DNA of 11,651 nucleotides from Marinomonas sp. IMCC 4694 (GCF_008122525.1 NZ_VSRV01000003.1:1-11651), one strand, 5' to 3'. Shown: positions 1-7,955, counted from the stretch's first letter. The notes: generated from the letters alone by a model not told the origin. A program made the numbers and translations.

Positions 1-358
1 AGCATTTTTAAAAGCACATCGCTTACGACAGCCGCCAAAGGGCTTAGTATTTCATAGCGATAGAGGTTCGCAATACACGAGTAAACGCTTTAGAAGCCTA
101 TTAAAACGGCTTGATTGCCGCTCTAGCATGGGTGACGTCGGTGCGTGTTGGGATAATGCCGTGGTTGAAAGGTTCTTCGGCAGTTTAAAACATGATTGGT
201 TGTTCAAGGTAGCACAACCAACAAGAGAGCATATGAAGCAAGATGTTGCGGCCTATGTGAAATATTACAATCTGGAGCGATTACATTCGTCGAATGGCGA
301 CCAATCACCCATTGAGTATGAAAACTCCTTTAGGAAAGTGTCCGGTTGGACTTGACCA
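1..358 (+). mobile_element. IS3-family insertion sequence, 3' end (partial)
   Basis: This is the right-hand end of an IS3-family element; the rest lies off the left edge. The transposase frame is open from the first bases and stops at 353-355. Its last codons (KVSGWT-stop) run into a segment, about 335-358, with a GGACA-like core reading TGGTCAAG... on the opposite strand. That is the usual look of an IS3-type terminal inverted repeat beginning with TG. The exact tip is uncertain: 358 (…GACCA) or 363 (…AGAACA) both give a CA terminus. The left repeat and any target duplication cannot be checked here. Confidence 0.75.
2..355 (+). CDS. IS3-family transposase (OrfB), C-terminal part of the DDE integrase domain
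   Basis: This is the last 117 residues of a DDE transposase that cuts and joins the ends of its insertion sequence. The frame is open to the left edge, so the gene is 5'-partial by the window, and an internal ATG at 128 is not the real start. The second catalytic Asp sits in FHSDRGSQY (codon 59-61) and the catalytic Glu in VVERFFGSLK (codon 167-169). Exactly 35 residues lie between them, which is the D(35)E signature of the IS3/retroviral integrase superfamily. The Lys seven residues after the Glu is also present. The C-terminal YNLERLHSSNGDQSPIEYE block is typical of the family. Nothing visible here looks degenerate, so the element may be intact outside the window. Confidence 0.92.
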   Translation, partial: AFLKAHRLRQPPKGLVFHSDRGSQYTSKRFRSLLKRLDCRSSMGDVGACWDNAVVERFFGSLKHDWLFKVAQPTREHMKQDVAAYVKYYNLERLHSSNGDQSPIEYENSFRKVSGWT

Positions 359-872
359 GAACAAACGTAATCTTGTCGATGAAAAGAAACGCGTTGTGGT
401 CGATCAATTACGGAGCCTTAAACGTGCCGATGCCGACCATTTAATGACTCAGCTGAACGCGTTGTATTTCGTCTACTTTGAACCTGCGGTAACGGATCTT
501 GACGCATTGCGTCTGAACGAAACACTCGATATTGAGATCAGCCGTCGTTATTGGTTGTCATTGCCTCCCAGGCCACGGCATATTATTGTGGTCAGTGCCA
601 ACCGACGCACTCCTTCAATATTGGCACAACAACCCAACGCTGATTTATCCTATTACCTAAAGCAGATTCCCCATGCCAAAGACGATCAATCCGTGTGGGT
701 GATACAACCTGACCGAAAGGTTTACACAGTTAATAAAGATGAATGGCTAGATAAGCGGGTATTTTTAGCGCCAGGTGCTACTGTATTTTTGGGCCTAAGA
801 GATTTGCCTGTACTCTATAAGAACCTTAACCAACAAATCGCTCATTTACTGTCTCATCGTTTAGGGCCGTGA
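294..872 (+). pseudogene. GfcC-like capsule/exopolysaccharide protein, 5'-truncated by the IS element
   Basis: The open frame (192 codons) begins inside the transposase gene in another frame. Its first ~21 residues are IS sequence and only the part from about 359 is native. The native part resembles the C-terminal portion of GfcC/YjbG-type periplasmic capsule-biosynthesis proteins: a helical stretch, then YWLSLPPRPRHIIVV, SYYLKQI, DQSVWVIQPDRKVY, and a final PGATVFLGL strand. Relatives of about 250 residues carry a signal peptide and an N-terminal domain before this; here that region (roughly 75 residues) is missing, so an exported functional protein is unlikely. The ATG at 294 has only a distant GGAG upstream. 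The family call is from recognised motif order, not a search. The alternative is a divergent short protein expressed from within the IS. Confidence 0.62.
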
Positions 873-880
873 CAATTTGA

Positions 881-910
881 CTAGCTGTCTTTTTGGAGCT
901 GGCTAGCTTT
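881..910. terminator. Weak inverted repeat in the convergent gap, possible terminator
   Basis: CTAGC at 881-885 pairs with GCTAG at 902-906, with two additional wobble pairs inside and a T-rich loop. On the + strand it is followed by CTTTT. It sits where the rightward GfcC remnant and the leftward SecA-like gene converge and overlaps the latter's stop codon. The stem is short, so this is only a possible terminator. Confidence 0.3.
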
Positions 911-2870
911 TCAGTTGCGTTTTATTGCGGATAAAGCTCATACGCTCTTGGGAAAGTCGTACGGTTTTGGCAATGTATTTACGCTGTTTAAAGGCTTTGG
1001 TTTGAGCCGTTTGTTGCGCAAAACGCACGAGATGCCTGATGAGTTTCTCACTGATTGAGTGCTGAATAAGGCGCTTTGCCAACCAGTGCAAAGGACGTTG
1101 CCACCAGGTGAGGCTTTGAAACAAAGGGTCTTCTAGGCTCAACAATGGAAAAGCACAACCTGGATTGCCTTGTCGACCGGCACGACCGAACAATTGCCAG
1201 TCGATACGCGATGAATCATGGGGTTCGTACATAATGACTTGCAATCCGCCTAAGGCAAGCACGTCTTTTGTCACCGGTATATCGGTGCCACGCCCTGCCA
1301 TGTTGGTAGACAAGGTAATTTTATGCATTTCACCTGCTGTCGCCACAATCTCTGCTTCTTGTGCAAGGCGTTTGGCATTGAGTACATTGAACTCGAAGCC
1401 CGCTTCTTGAAGAATAATGTCTAATTGCTCTGTGTCTCTAATACGTCGAGTCCCTAATAAAATTGGCAAGCCCGACTGTTGTATCGTATGAATCAGCTGG
1501 ATTAAAGCGCGGTTTTTATCCTCCTTTGAAGCGTAACACGCGTATTCTGCCACGTTAAGCTGCGTGGGTAATCGAGTGGGCATTTCTAATGTTTTGGTGC
1601 GATAGGTATGAAATAATTCTTGCTGTACATTTTGTAAAGTGCCGCTGGCGCCCGTGAGATGATGATAAGACTGGAAAAAATTCTGAAAGCTCATCTTCTC
1701 CAAGGTTTTACTCGGTGGCGTCAGCGGCACATTGACTCTGGCTTCGACCGCTTGGTGCAGCCCATAACTCCATGAACGACCATGCATCATCCGACCGGTA
1801 GATTCATCCACCAAAATCACTTCGTCGTCCACAATAACAAAATGCTCGTCGAGCTTAAAACGGTCTCTGGCTAATATGGCCTGGGAGACCAAGTCTTCTA
1901 GTCGACCACGATGGTGCCAAAGGGTCGGAAATTCTTCTGTCGCGTCTGTCAGTTTCTGATGGCCCGCTGGTGTGTATTGCACATCCCAATCTTCTTGCTG
2001 AAGTTTATAATCAAGGTCGGCCTCAAGACGATCAACAAACTCTTTGGCGATGCACACGGCTTGATGCAGTAAGCCATTTTCTTCTTGTGCCGAAATGATC
2101 AAGGGCGTCGTGGCGTCGTCTATTAAGATGGAATCGGCTTCATCGATGATCACATAATACAAACCACGCATTTGCAAAGAATGACCTCCGGCTTGCCAGT
2201 TGGTCAGCGCCATACGAGTACGACTGGCGAGACCGCCCAGCTTAATCACGTCGTTCAAATAATCCGCGAGCATCTGTTTCGCTGTACCGTATACGATATT
2301 GGCTTGATAACGCTGGGCTTTTTCATCAGGCTCAAGCTCTTGCTCGACAAAGCTAGCCATCACGCCTGATACGTCATATAAAGGCAGCATTTGCTCTCGG
2401 TCACGTTCAGCTAGGTAGTCGTTGGCGGTAATCACATGGCAGGGCTTTTGGCTCCAGCCAAATACCACAGACACTACGGCAATCGTTAACGTTTTGCCCT
2501 CTCCGGGCGCCAATTGCACCAGATACCCATCAATCATGGCTAATGCACAAGCAAGCTGTATTGGGTAAGGAGTCATACCAAGCTGTCGCTCACTGGAGAC
2601 AACAATCCACGCCAAGGCTTGTTGGAGGTCTTCACGCTGAGAAACCAGTCGACCACGGCGAGCAAGCCCAGCAAAGGTGACTCTTTTCGCTTCAAAATCC
2701 GCTTCGTTAAGGGCCCGAAAAGTCTCCAGTTGAGCCGTTATTGAATGCCCTTCTTCTAAGTAGCGCTGCACCTGCGCCGCGTGGCCTTGACGATTTCGCC
2801 ATAGGTGCCAGTAGCCGGCCAACATAGAGGGGGAATTAAGCGTCAGTCGGGGTTCAAAAAAAGCACTCAT
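903..2870 (-). CDS. Accessory SecA-like ATPase lacking the SecA C-terminal third
   Basis: This 655-residue protein is a SecA-type DEAD helicase motor, expected to be cytoplasmic or membrane-associated and to drive polypeptide movement by ATP hydrolysis. Visible landmarks are Walker A APGEGKT (121-127; canonical SecA has RTGEGKT), NDYLAERD (150-157), Walker B DEADSILIDD (243-252), a preprotein-crosslinking-like region with VDESTGR (354-360), FQNFF (395-399), LNAK (497-500), NMAGRGTDI (523-531) and QLFGRAGRQG (559-568). It stops just after the start of the long scaffold helix (AQ…KQRKYIAK…QERMSFIRNK). The helical-wing and two-helix-finger regions and the zinc-binding SEC-C tail are therefore absent. 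Housekeeping SecA is about 850-900 residues, so this is a paralogue. Its ATG lies 3 bp after the stop of the M50 gene with no good Shine-Dalgarno, suggesting translational coupling. It is the last gene of the cluster. Confidence 0.9.
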   Translation of the reverse strand: MSAFFEPRLTLNSPSMLAGYWHLWRNRQGHAAQVQRYLEEGHSITAQLETFRALNEADFEAKRVTFAGLARRGRLVSQREDLQQALAWIVVSSERQLGMTPYPIQLACALAMIDGYLVQLAPGEGKTLTIAVVSVVFGWSQKPCHVITANDYLAERDREQMLPLYDVSGVMASFVEQELEPDEKAQRYQANIVYGTAKQMLADYLNDVIKLGGLASRTRMALTNWQAGGHSLQMRGLYYVIIDEADSILIDDATTPLIISAQEENGLLHQAVCIAKEFVDRLEADLDYKLQQEDWDVQYTPAGHQKLTDATEEFPTLWHHRGRLEDLVSQAILARDRFKLDEHFVIVDDEVILVDESTGRMMHGRSWSYGLHQAVEARVNVPLTPPSKTLEKMSFQNFFQSYHHLTGASGTLQNVQQELFHTYRTKTLEMPTRLPTQLNVAEYACYASKEDKNRALIQLIHTIQQSGLPILLGTRRIRDTEQLDIILQEAGFEFNVLNAKRLAQEAEIVATAGEMHKITLSTNMAGRGTDIPVTKDVLALGGLQVIMYEPHDSSRIDWQLFGRAGRQGNPGCAFPLLSLEDPLFQSLTWWQRPLHWLAKRLIQHSISEKLIRHLVRFAQQTAQTKAFKQRKYIAKTVRLSQERMSFIRNKTQLKS

Positions 2871-2873
2871 AGG

Positions 2874-5033
2874 TTAAATTTGGTACCGGCGTTGTAAAAT
2901 TTGTAAGATCGCTTGTCGGGCTTGCCAAAAAATAGACTGCCACTGCAAATCGATTAACAACCACCCCGTCATGCCCTCTAATGCGAGTAAGGCGGGTTGA
3001 TTCACTAAGTCAGACATGGGCACAACGATTTCAAAAAAAGGTTCTTGCGATACCATGTTGCCATTTCCATCCCGTTGCGCCATCACAGGCCCACCACTTG
3101 CCCAGCCTAATGCAGCGGACGGAAGTATGGTTTGACGAAATGGGTTCAGTTGCAATTGATTAATATTCAACGTGATATCGGCTTGCCCACTAAGGCGCAG
3201 CTCACTGTGAACACTGAGTGTCTGATCAAACAGATTCGACGCTTGCTCTTGGGTCACCACCGCAGAAAAACGCAAACTGGATAAGTCGTACAATACACCA
3301 ACCTCATCGGACTGGTTGAAAAAAGCTCCTAGCTTATTTTTGAGCTGGGCAGGCATCCAAATGCCATCAAATGGGGCCACGACCGCCAGTTCCGCCAAGC
3401 GGTTACTCAGCTCATCGCGCTGCTCATTGAGCGCTGCTTGCTGCCTTAATAAGGCCAATTGACTGGCTTGATCATTGTCGAGCGCTTGCCTAATGCGCCA
3501 CTCTACCTCAACAATTTGTTGCGTTGCTAAATGGTATTGGTGGTTCAGTTCAGGATTGGTAAAGCGCGCTAAGACATCGCCTTTTTGCACACGCACTCCG
3601 CTTGACATACTGGCTTCAACCAGATACCCGCCTGATCGTGTGAACATCTGGCTGCTATTAGACGCCTGTATCACGCCCGGCGCTTTAATATTATAGGGCA
3701 CCGGCAAGAAGGAAATCACCGCCACAAGACCAAACAAAATACCACCACTGATGAACCAAGCTCGCCGACGGTTTTTACGCAGCTCACCGTTACTCGAAAG
3801 AAATTTGAGCAGCTTCCAAAGCGGCATCACGACCCACATGCCAAATGAAACGGTTAACATGGCGACACCCAGACCAATCCATAAATCCGCCGCATACAAG
3901 GTAATAATTAACACAATGGCCAAACGGTACAATAAGCTCGCTATACCATAGATGGTATACCAGACTCGCTCATACGTGTTATTGGAAGGCGACTCGGCTT
4001 TTTCTGTCCCCAAGACCCAACGATTAAGATAGTACAGCCATTGCTCGCCGCCTTTTTTATACAAGTTAGGTAAGTCGGTAATGTCTGACAAAATGTAATA
4101 CGCATCAAATTTCAGCAAGGGGTTACCGTTGAACAACAAGCTCGATACTGACCCGATGATCATCACATTATAAGCGAGACTATTGAGCACGCCAGGGGCG
4201 GTTTTTGCCCATAGCATGGCGGCAAGAGCGGCGATAAACAGCTCGACGTACATACCCGCACCACCCACAATGGCACGCTGCCAACGGCTGCGTAACGACC
4301 ACGTTTGAGTCGCATCTACATAAGGCAATGGCGTTAAAATAATGAACATGAGCCCTAGGGTATTTACCTGCCCACCAAAACATTTGATGGCGATGGCGTG
4401 CCCCATTTCATGGATAAACTTTAGCCCAAACAAACCCACATACAGTAATACGAGGTTATCCGGGGATAAAAAACCTTGCCCCTGATCCCGTAACTCTCCC
4501 CAATTCGATAACACGGTTTCAACACCAAAGCCGATAACAATCAGCCAAAGCAAAAAAGCGCCCTTGCTGAACAATGGGAAAAGCACACGGGCAAATGTCG
4601 ATAACATGGCCTGTGGGTTCCAAATAGGAACTCGCAGGTACATAAAAGCCATGAGTTTAGTTAGGTGTTCTTGGCGAGTTTGCTTATTTTTTCGGTCTAA
4701 AATCGCGCTGTTGTCTGACTCAGAACGATAAAACAATAAGTTACTGTGGTGTAATTGCGACAGCACCTGGATCACTTCTTCCTGACCGGGAGCTTCTTCT
4801 GGGTAAGCCTCGATAAATTCTTGCCATACCTGCTCGATGGTTTTAGTCACTGTTAAGCGACTCAGAAAACGATACACGGTTTCTGGCACACGAAAAAACT
4901 TACCGGAGCAAGCGTCTTGTAGGACATACCAGATCAAACCACGATACAACTGCTTGTGTATTTTTGTTGTTGGAATAAGCGCAACTTTTAACTGTGCGAC
5001 TTGATACCAACCTTCACTAAAGGTACTGGCCAT
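2874..5033 (-). CDS. PqqD-like / M50 (site-2 protease-type) membrane metalloprotease / HlyD-like fusion protein
   Basis: This 719-residue protein is a putative peptide zinc metalloprotease with three parts. Residues ~20-105 look like a PqqD-type peptide-binding domain (YVLQDACSGKFFRVPETVYRF). Residues ~155-445 form a polytopic membrane core with about seven hydrophobic segments, containing the zinc motif HEMGH (208-212) and NPLLKFDAYYIL (304-315), whose Asp310 is the expected third ligand; PYVDATQTW and RSRWQRAIVGG are also family blocks. Residues ~450-700 form an HlyD-like adaptor part: a half-lipoyl strand around 464-492, a coiled coil at ~498-548, a second half-lipoyl around VVAPFDGIWM, then a beta region. 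In related proteins such fusions sit beside HlyD adaptors and help export or process peptides. The catalytic residues look intact, so proteolysis is possible but not shown. It starts 66 bp after the GAF-HlyD gene and ends 3 bp before the SecA-like start. Confidence 0.88.
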   Translation of the reverse strand: MASTFSEGWYQVAQLKVALIPTTKIHKQLYRGLIWYVLQDACSGKFFRVPETVYRFLSRLTVTKTIEQVWQEFIEAYPEEAPGQEEVIQVLSQLHHSNLLFYRSESDNSAILDRKNKQTRQEHLTKLMAFMYLRVPIWNPQAMLSTFARVLFPLFSKGAFLLWLIVIGFGVETVLSNWGELRDQGQGFLSPDNLVLLYVGLFGLKFIHEMGHAIAIKCFGGQVNTLGLMFIILTPLPYVDATQTWSLRSRWQRAIVGGAGMYVELFIAALAAMLWAKTAPGVLNSLAYNVMIIGSVSSLLFNGNPLLKFDAYYILSDITDLPNLYKKGGEQWLYYLNRWVLGTEKAESPSNNTYERVWYTIYGIASLLYRLAIVLIITLYAADLWIGLGVAMLTVSFGMWVVMPLWKLLKFLSSNGELRKNRRRAWFISGGILFGLVAVISFLPVPYNIKAPGVIQASNSSQMFTRSGGYLVEASMSSGVRVQKGDVLARFTNPELNHQYHLATQQIVEVEWRIRQALDNDQASQLALLRQQAALNEQRDELSNRLAELAVVAPFDGIWMPAQLKNKLGAFFNQSDEVGVLYDLSSLRFSAVVTQEQASNLFDQTLSVHSELRLSGQADITLNINQLQLNPFRQTILPSAALGWASGGPVMAQRDGNGNMVSQEPFFEIVVPMSDLVNQPALLALEGMTGWLLIDLQWQSIFWQARQAILQILQRRYQI

Positions 5034-5099
5034 GATATCACTCGTTCTCTGGGCTAATTATTATCAAACTCTCACCGCGACACACATAGCACCAAACAC

Positions 5100-6959
5100 C
5101 TACCACCACAAAAGCAGTCTCAGCTGATTATACGATTTACGACCGAGTATCCAGTAAGGCGCGGCGTCCCCTTTATCGACTTTAGCCACCCCTGTCATGC
5201 CTGGGCGCCACCAGTTTTGCGGGGCTTCAAGCAGTTTTGCTTTGATTTGAAACGTGGCGCCTTTTTGCCCACCATCAACAGCAATAGGAATGATTTTCTC
5301 TACTTCAAACGCTAAAGGCGATAAGGGTTGACTGACCAACGCAAATTCGCCCCGATCACCCAATTCAATAAAGTGAATGTCGCGCTCATCGACTAAAAGT
5401 TGAAGGTAAATGTCTTCAATACGGGCGACCGTCATCAGAGCATCCCCTTTTCGAATGGGGGCACCAAGCAGATCTTTACGCTCGCCTTTAATAATAACGC
5501 CCGCAAACGGCGACGTAATATTTGTCTCCTCAAGCATGCGCTGAACGCGTGTGCTTCGAGCTTCAATCTGTGCACCACGAGCCTTAGCAATTTCTGTTTC
5601 AATGATGTCGTTACTGGCACGCGCCTTATCTTCTTCTGAAGCATAACGCTGGCGTTCAGCCGCCAGCTCGGTCAGCTGTAATAACAAATCCTGTTTTTCT
5701 AGCGTCAATAACGTCTGAGAACGCTCGACGCTGTCGCCTACCGTGGCCAATACGTCAATAACCAACCCATCTTGGGAAGCGTTTATCAACTGCGTTCGAT
5801 CGGTCAAAAATTCTCCGTTGGATTCTACTCTGAAGCTCAATGAGCCAAAAACGAGCCACAACATCGCACTGCTTAGGACCACGGTGGCGACTTTTGTCCA
5901 TAACCATTCGGGGCCAACTAAGGTTTCTAAAATGCGCCCTGTACGGCGCTTAAAGCGTTTCCACAGCCCGTCTTCTTTCACTTTTAAATCATCAAAACGA
6001 CTGGACAGTAAACTCAACATAAAGGTCAATGAATGCACAACACCGGTGTCAATTAACCCCTTCATTTTAACAATCAACACGCTTCCAATTGGCTGCCCTT
6101 CGTTACCAAATATCACCAAGGTAGCCAAATCATCGCACCCTAATTCCCGACGCAATTGTTCGTGGGCCAATACAATCATGCCGTCGGTGGTACTAGAATG
6201 AGAAAGATGCAGTACTGAATGTTGATCAGCCGCTTCTTCCAAAGCAGCTTCGTACAATTTGACCAAATCGGCTTTTTCTTCAAAGCGATCAAAGTGACTA
6301 ATGCATTCGATGCGTATGTATTCGCCTTTTTGCCAACCAATAGCGGCCAAATCAATATCATTACACTGAGAAACCAAACTGTTCACCAACGCATAAGCAG
6401 ACAACGCGAGCGGCGTTGCAGCGTAGATTTCTGGCATAATAGACAAGAGCGATAATGCGTCGTTAGAATCATTGTTTGAGTCTGAGCGTGTTTCAGGGCG
6501 ATCATTGGCAATGTCTGCTATTAACTGCGCGCGCAGTACAATATCCCCTAATCGGGTGTGATTTTCTTCGGCTATTTTTAGCAATAACACCCGTGGTTGC
6601 TGCGTCGTTAAACGAAAACAAAGCCAGTGAGGTTTGGCTTGTAGCGGGACTTTATCATGATGTGCCGCAAAGCCATTTTGCACACTTCGAACGACTAACT
6701 CAGGCAGCCACTCACACTCCGTCGGAAGCGCTAGCGGACTGACCGGATGACCAAGCGAATCTTCCGCTGCCACCACCTCTGCTTGCAACGCCACCTTACC
6801 CGTCCCTGTAATAGCAAAAACGTGCGCGCCCTCAGCCAAGCACAATACTTCAGCGATATTGACAAAATCGGCCCAGAATACCTCAGGCGACGAATGGAAA
6901 TTACGTTTACGCAGCGCCCTAAGACGGCTGATAAATTCATTAATATTGACGGCTGCCAT
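5100..6959 (-). CDS. GAF-like domain plus membrane-anchored HlyD-type adaptor
   Basis: This 619-residue protein has two halves around one membrane segment (~355-375, VATVVLSSAMLWLVFGSL). The N-terminal ~330 residues should be cytoplasmic. Residues ~180-325 resemble a GAF fold (alternating strands ending in LATLVIFGNEGQPIGSVLIVK), and residues 1-150 may be a second, more divergent sensor-like domain. After the membrane segment comes a periplasmic-adaptor half: half-lipoyl (INASQDGLVIDVLATVGDSV, ~392-411), helical hairpin (~425-475), second half-lipoyl (ITSPFAGVII, 481-490), and a beta-barrel region ending in RPGMTGVAKV. The hairpin is short. A ligand for the GAF-like part cannot be named. A standard HlyD adaptor starts directly with its membrane helix, so the large cytoplasmic sensor-like extension is unusual. 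The start is the ATG 6 bp after the small upstream ORF; AAAAAGG lies about 13 bp upstream. Confidence 0.85.
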   Translation of the reverse strand: MAAVNINEFISRLRALRKRNFHSSPEVFWADFVNIAEVLCLAEGAHVFAITGTGKVALQAEVVAAEDSLGHPVSPLALPTECEWLPELVVRSVQNGFAAHHDKVPLQAKPHWLCFRLTTQQPRVLLLKIAEENHTRLGDIVLRAQLIADIANDRPETRSDSNNDSNDALSLLSIMPEIYAATPLALSAYALVNSLVSQCNDIDLAAIGWQKGEYIRIECISHFDRFEEKADLVKLYEAALEEAADQHSVLHLSHSSTTDGMIVLAHEQLRRELGCDDLATLVIFGNEGQPIGSVLIVKMKGLIDTGVVHSLTFMLSLLSSRFDDLKVKEDGLWKRFKRRTGRILETLVGPEWLWTKVATVVLSSAMLWLVFGSLSFRVESNGEFLTDRTQLINASQDGLVIDVLATVGDSVERSQTLLTLEKQDLLLQLTELAAERQRYASEEDKARASNDIIETEIAKARGAQIEARSTRVQRMLEETNITSPFAGVIIKGERKDLLGAPIRKGDALMTVARIEDIYLQLLVDERDIHFIELGDRGEFALVSQPLSPLAFEVEKIIPIAVDGGQKGATFQIKAKLLEAPQNWWRPGMTGVAKVDKGDAAPYWILGRKSYNQLRLLLWW

Positions 6960-6965
6960 AACGGT

Positions 6966-7130
6966 TTATTGACCTTTTTCACTCACTAGACGCTTGTACA
7001 TCAAGCCAGCATTAAATTGTTCGGGACGCCCCATAATAGGCATAAAATGATTCAGAGACATCAGCAAATGATCCAACCTACTCGCTTGAAAATACGATAG
7101 ATTCATCGTCAAATAGCACCACGACATCAT
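6966..7130 (-). CDS. Small ORF (54 codons) overlapping the adaptor gene before it
   Basis: I found this by reading the gap between the two adaptor genes. The frame opens at ATG 7130-7128, overlapping the TGA of the upstream adaptor as ATGA; a second ATG follows at once. It closes with TAA at 6968-6966, six bases before the start of the GAF-HlyD gene. The predicted protein begins MMSWCYLTMNLSYFQ and ends YKRLVSEKGQ; it is Met- and Leu-rich with a basic C-terminus and no clear membrane segment. I recognise no family. The ORF fills almost the whole 167-bp gap, which favours a real, translationally coupled small protein. It is also in the same frame as the GAF-HlyD gene, so it might instead be an upstream leader or an ancestral N-terminal extension cut off by a stop. 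Confidence 0.55.
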   Translation of the reverse strand: MMSWCYLTMNLSYFQASRLDHLLMSLNHFMPIMGRPEQFNAGLMYKRLVSEKGQ

Positions 7131-7930
7131 CGACCAACTAACTCAACAGACACTCGAACTCCGGGGCGCATTACACCATCTGGGTTGTTGAGTTTTATCT
7201 TAATTTCGACTAAACCACTGGCCGCATCGGCTATCGGAGCAATGTAATCGATAAAACCCTGCTGTATCGGTAAGTTTTCAATGGTCACTGGGAGTTCAGC
7301 ACCGAGCGTTAAATTACGTGCCAGCACATCACGAATATTGAGTTTAACAAACAATTCCGTCACGTCTACCAAGCCTATAATCGGCTCGCCAACAGGGGCC
7401 CACTCGCCTTGGTGTTGCACCACTTGCGTGACAATACCTGCAACAGGGGCGCGCAAAACACGGTCTTTTACACGCTGAGCGCTGATCTCATACTCTAGCT
7501 GCTCACGTTCTTCACGCTCGGTAAGCTGGGCGATTTGACCATCTAAATCAATGAGTTGCAACTGCAAACCATCCAATTCATCCAAACTTATCGAACGCGA
7601 CTCTTGATACAAGGCTTGTGCTACGGCGTATTTTTTCGCGAGTATCACGCGCCTAGCGACTAAACTCTGCTGTTCTTTGGTATCGAGCCAGATCAGTTTA
7701 TTACGCGTCATTTCCAGTGTTTGCATGGTGCTGTCAAGGGTAACCAAAGGGTCCATCGCCTTCACCAAGGAACCCGACTTAACATGCACTTGTCGAATAA
7801 CACCATTATCGGCCATGGCGAGTTTTAAATTCATCTCAGGGTACAAGACCCCAACAACAGGTTGCGCACTAGCAAAAGAGGCAAGTGAACCTAACACTAA
7901 GACAGCCATGCTATAGGGTATTTTTTTCAT
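7127..7930 (-). CDS. Secreted periplasmic adaptor (HlyD/RND membrane-fusion type)
   Basis: This 267-residue protein carries a cleavable-looking signal peptide (MKKIPYSMAVLVLGSLASFASA, cut near residue 22) and no lipobox Cys or further membrane segment, so it should be free in the periplasm. The order is that of a membrane-fusion protein: half-lipoyl (NGVIRQVHVKSGSLVKAMDP, 42-61), alpha-hairpin (~66-155), second half-lipoyl (LRAPVAGIVTQVVQHQGEWA, 159-178), beta-barrel (~188-235), and a terminal strand block with RPGVRVSVEL. Such proteins bridge an inner-membrane transporter to a TolC-type channel. It is compact, and no RND pump gene lies next to it. The start has AGAAG about 10 bp upstream. 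It lies 3' of a terminator-like repeat and overlaps the following small ORF by four bases. Confidence 0.88.
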   Translation of the reverse strand: MKKIPYSMAVLVLGSLASFASAQPVVGVLYPEMNLKLAMADNGVIRQVHVKSGSLVKAMDPLVTLDSTMQTLEMTRNKLIWLDTKEQQSLVARRVILAKKYAVAQALYQESRSISLDELDGLQLQLIDLDGQIAQLTEREEREQLEYEISAQRVKDRVLRAPVAGIVTQVVQHQGEWAPVGEPIIGLVDVTELFVKLNIRDVLARNLTLGAELPVTIENLPIQQGFIDYIAPIADAASGLVEIKIKLNNPDGVMRPGVRVSVELVGR

Positions 7931-7955
7931 ACTTTGCTTCTTCTAATTATTTAAT

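Noticed and set aside
903..2870. Calling this the housekeeping SecA
   Set aside because: It is about 250 residues too short at the C-terminus, has an altered Walker A context and sits in an accessory export cluster.
5743..6201. 152-codon + strand ORF
   Set aside because: It lies wholly inside and antisense to the GAF-HlyD gene, whose reading frame has clear domain structure.
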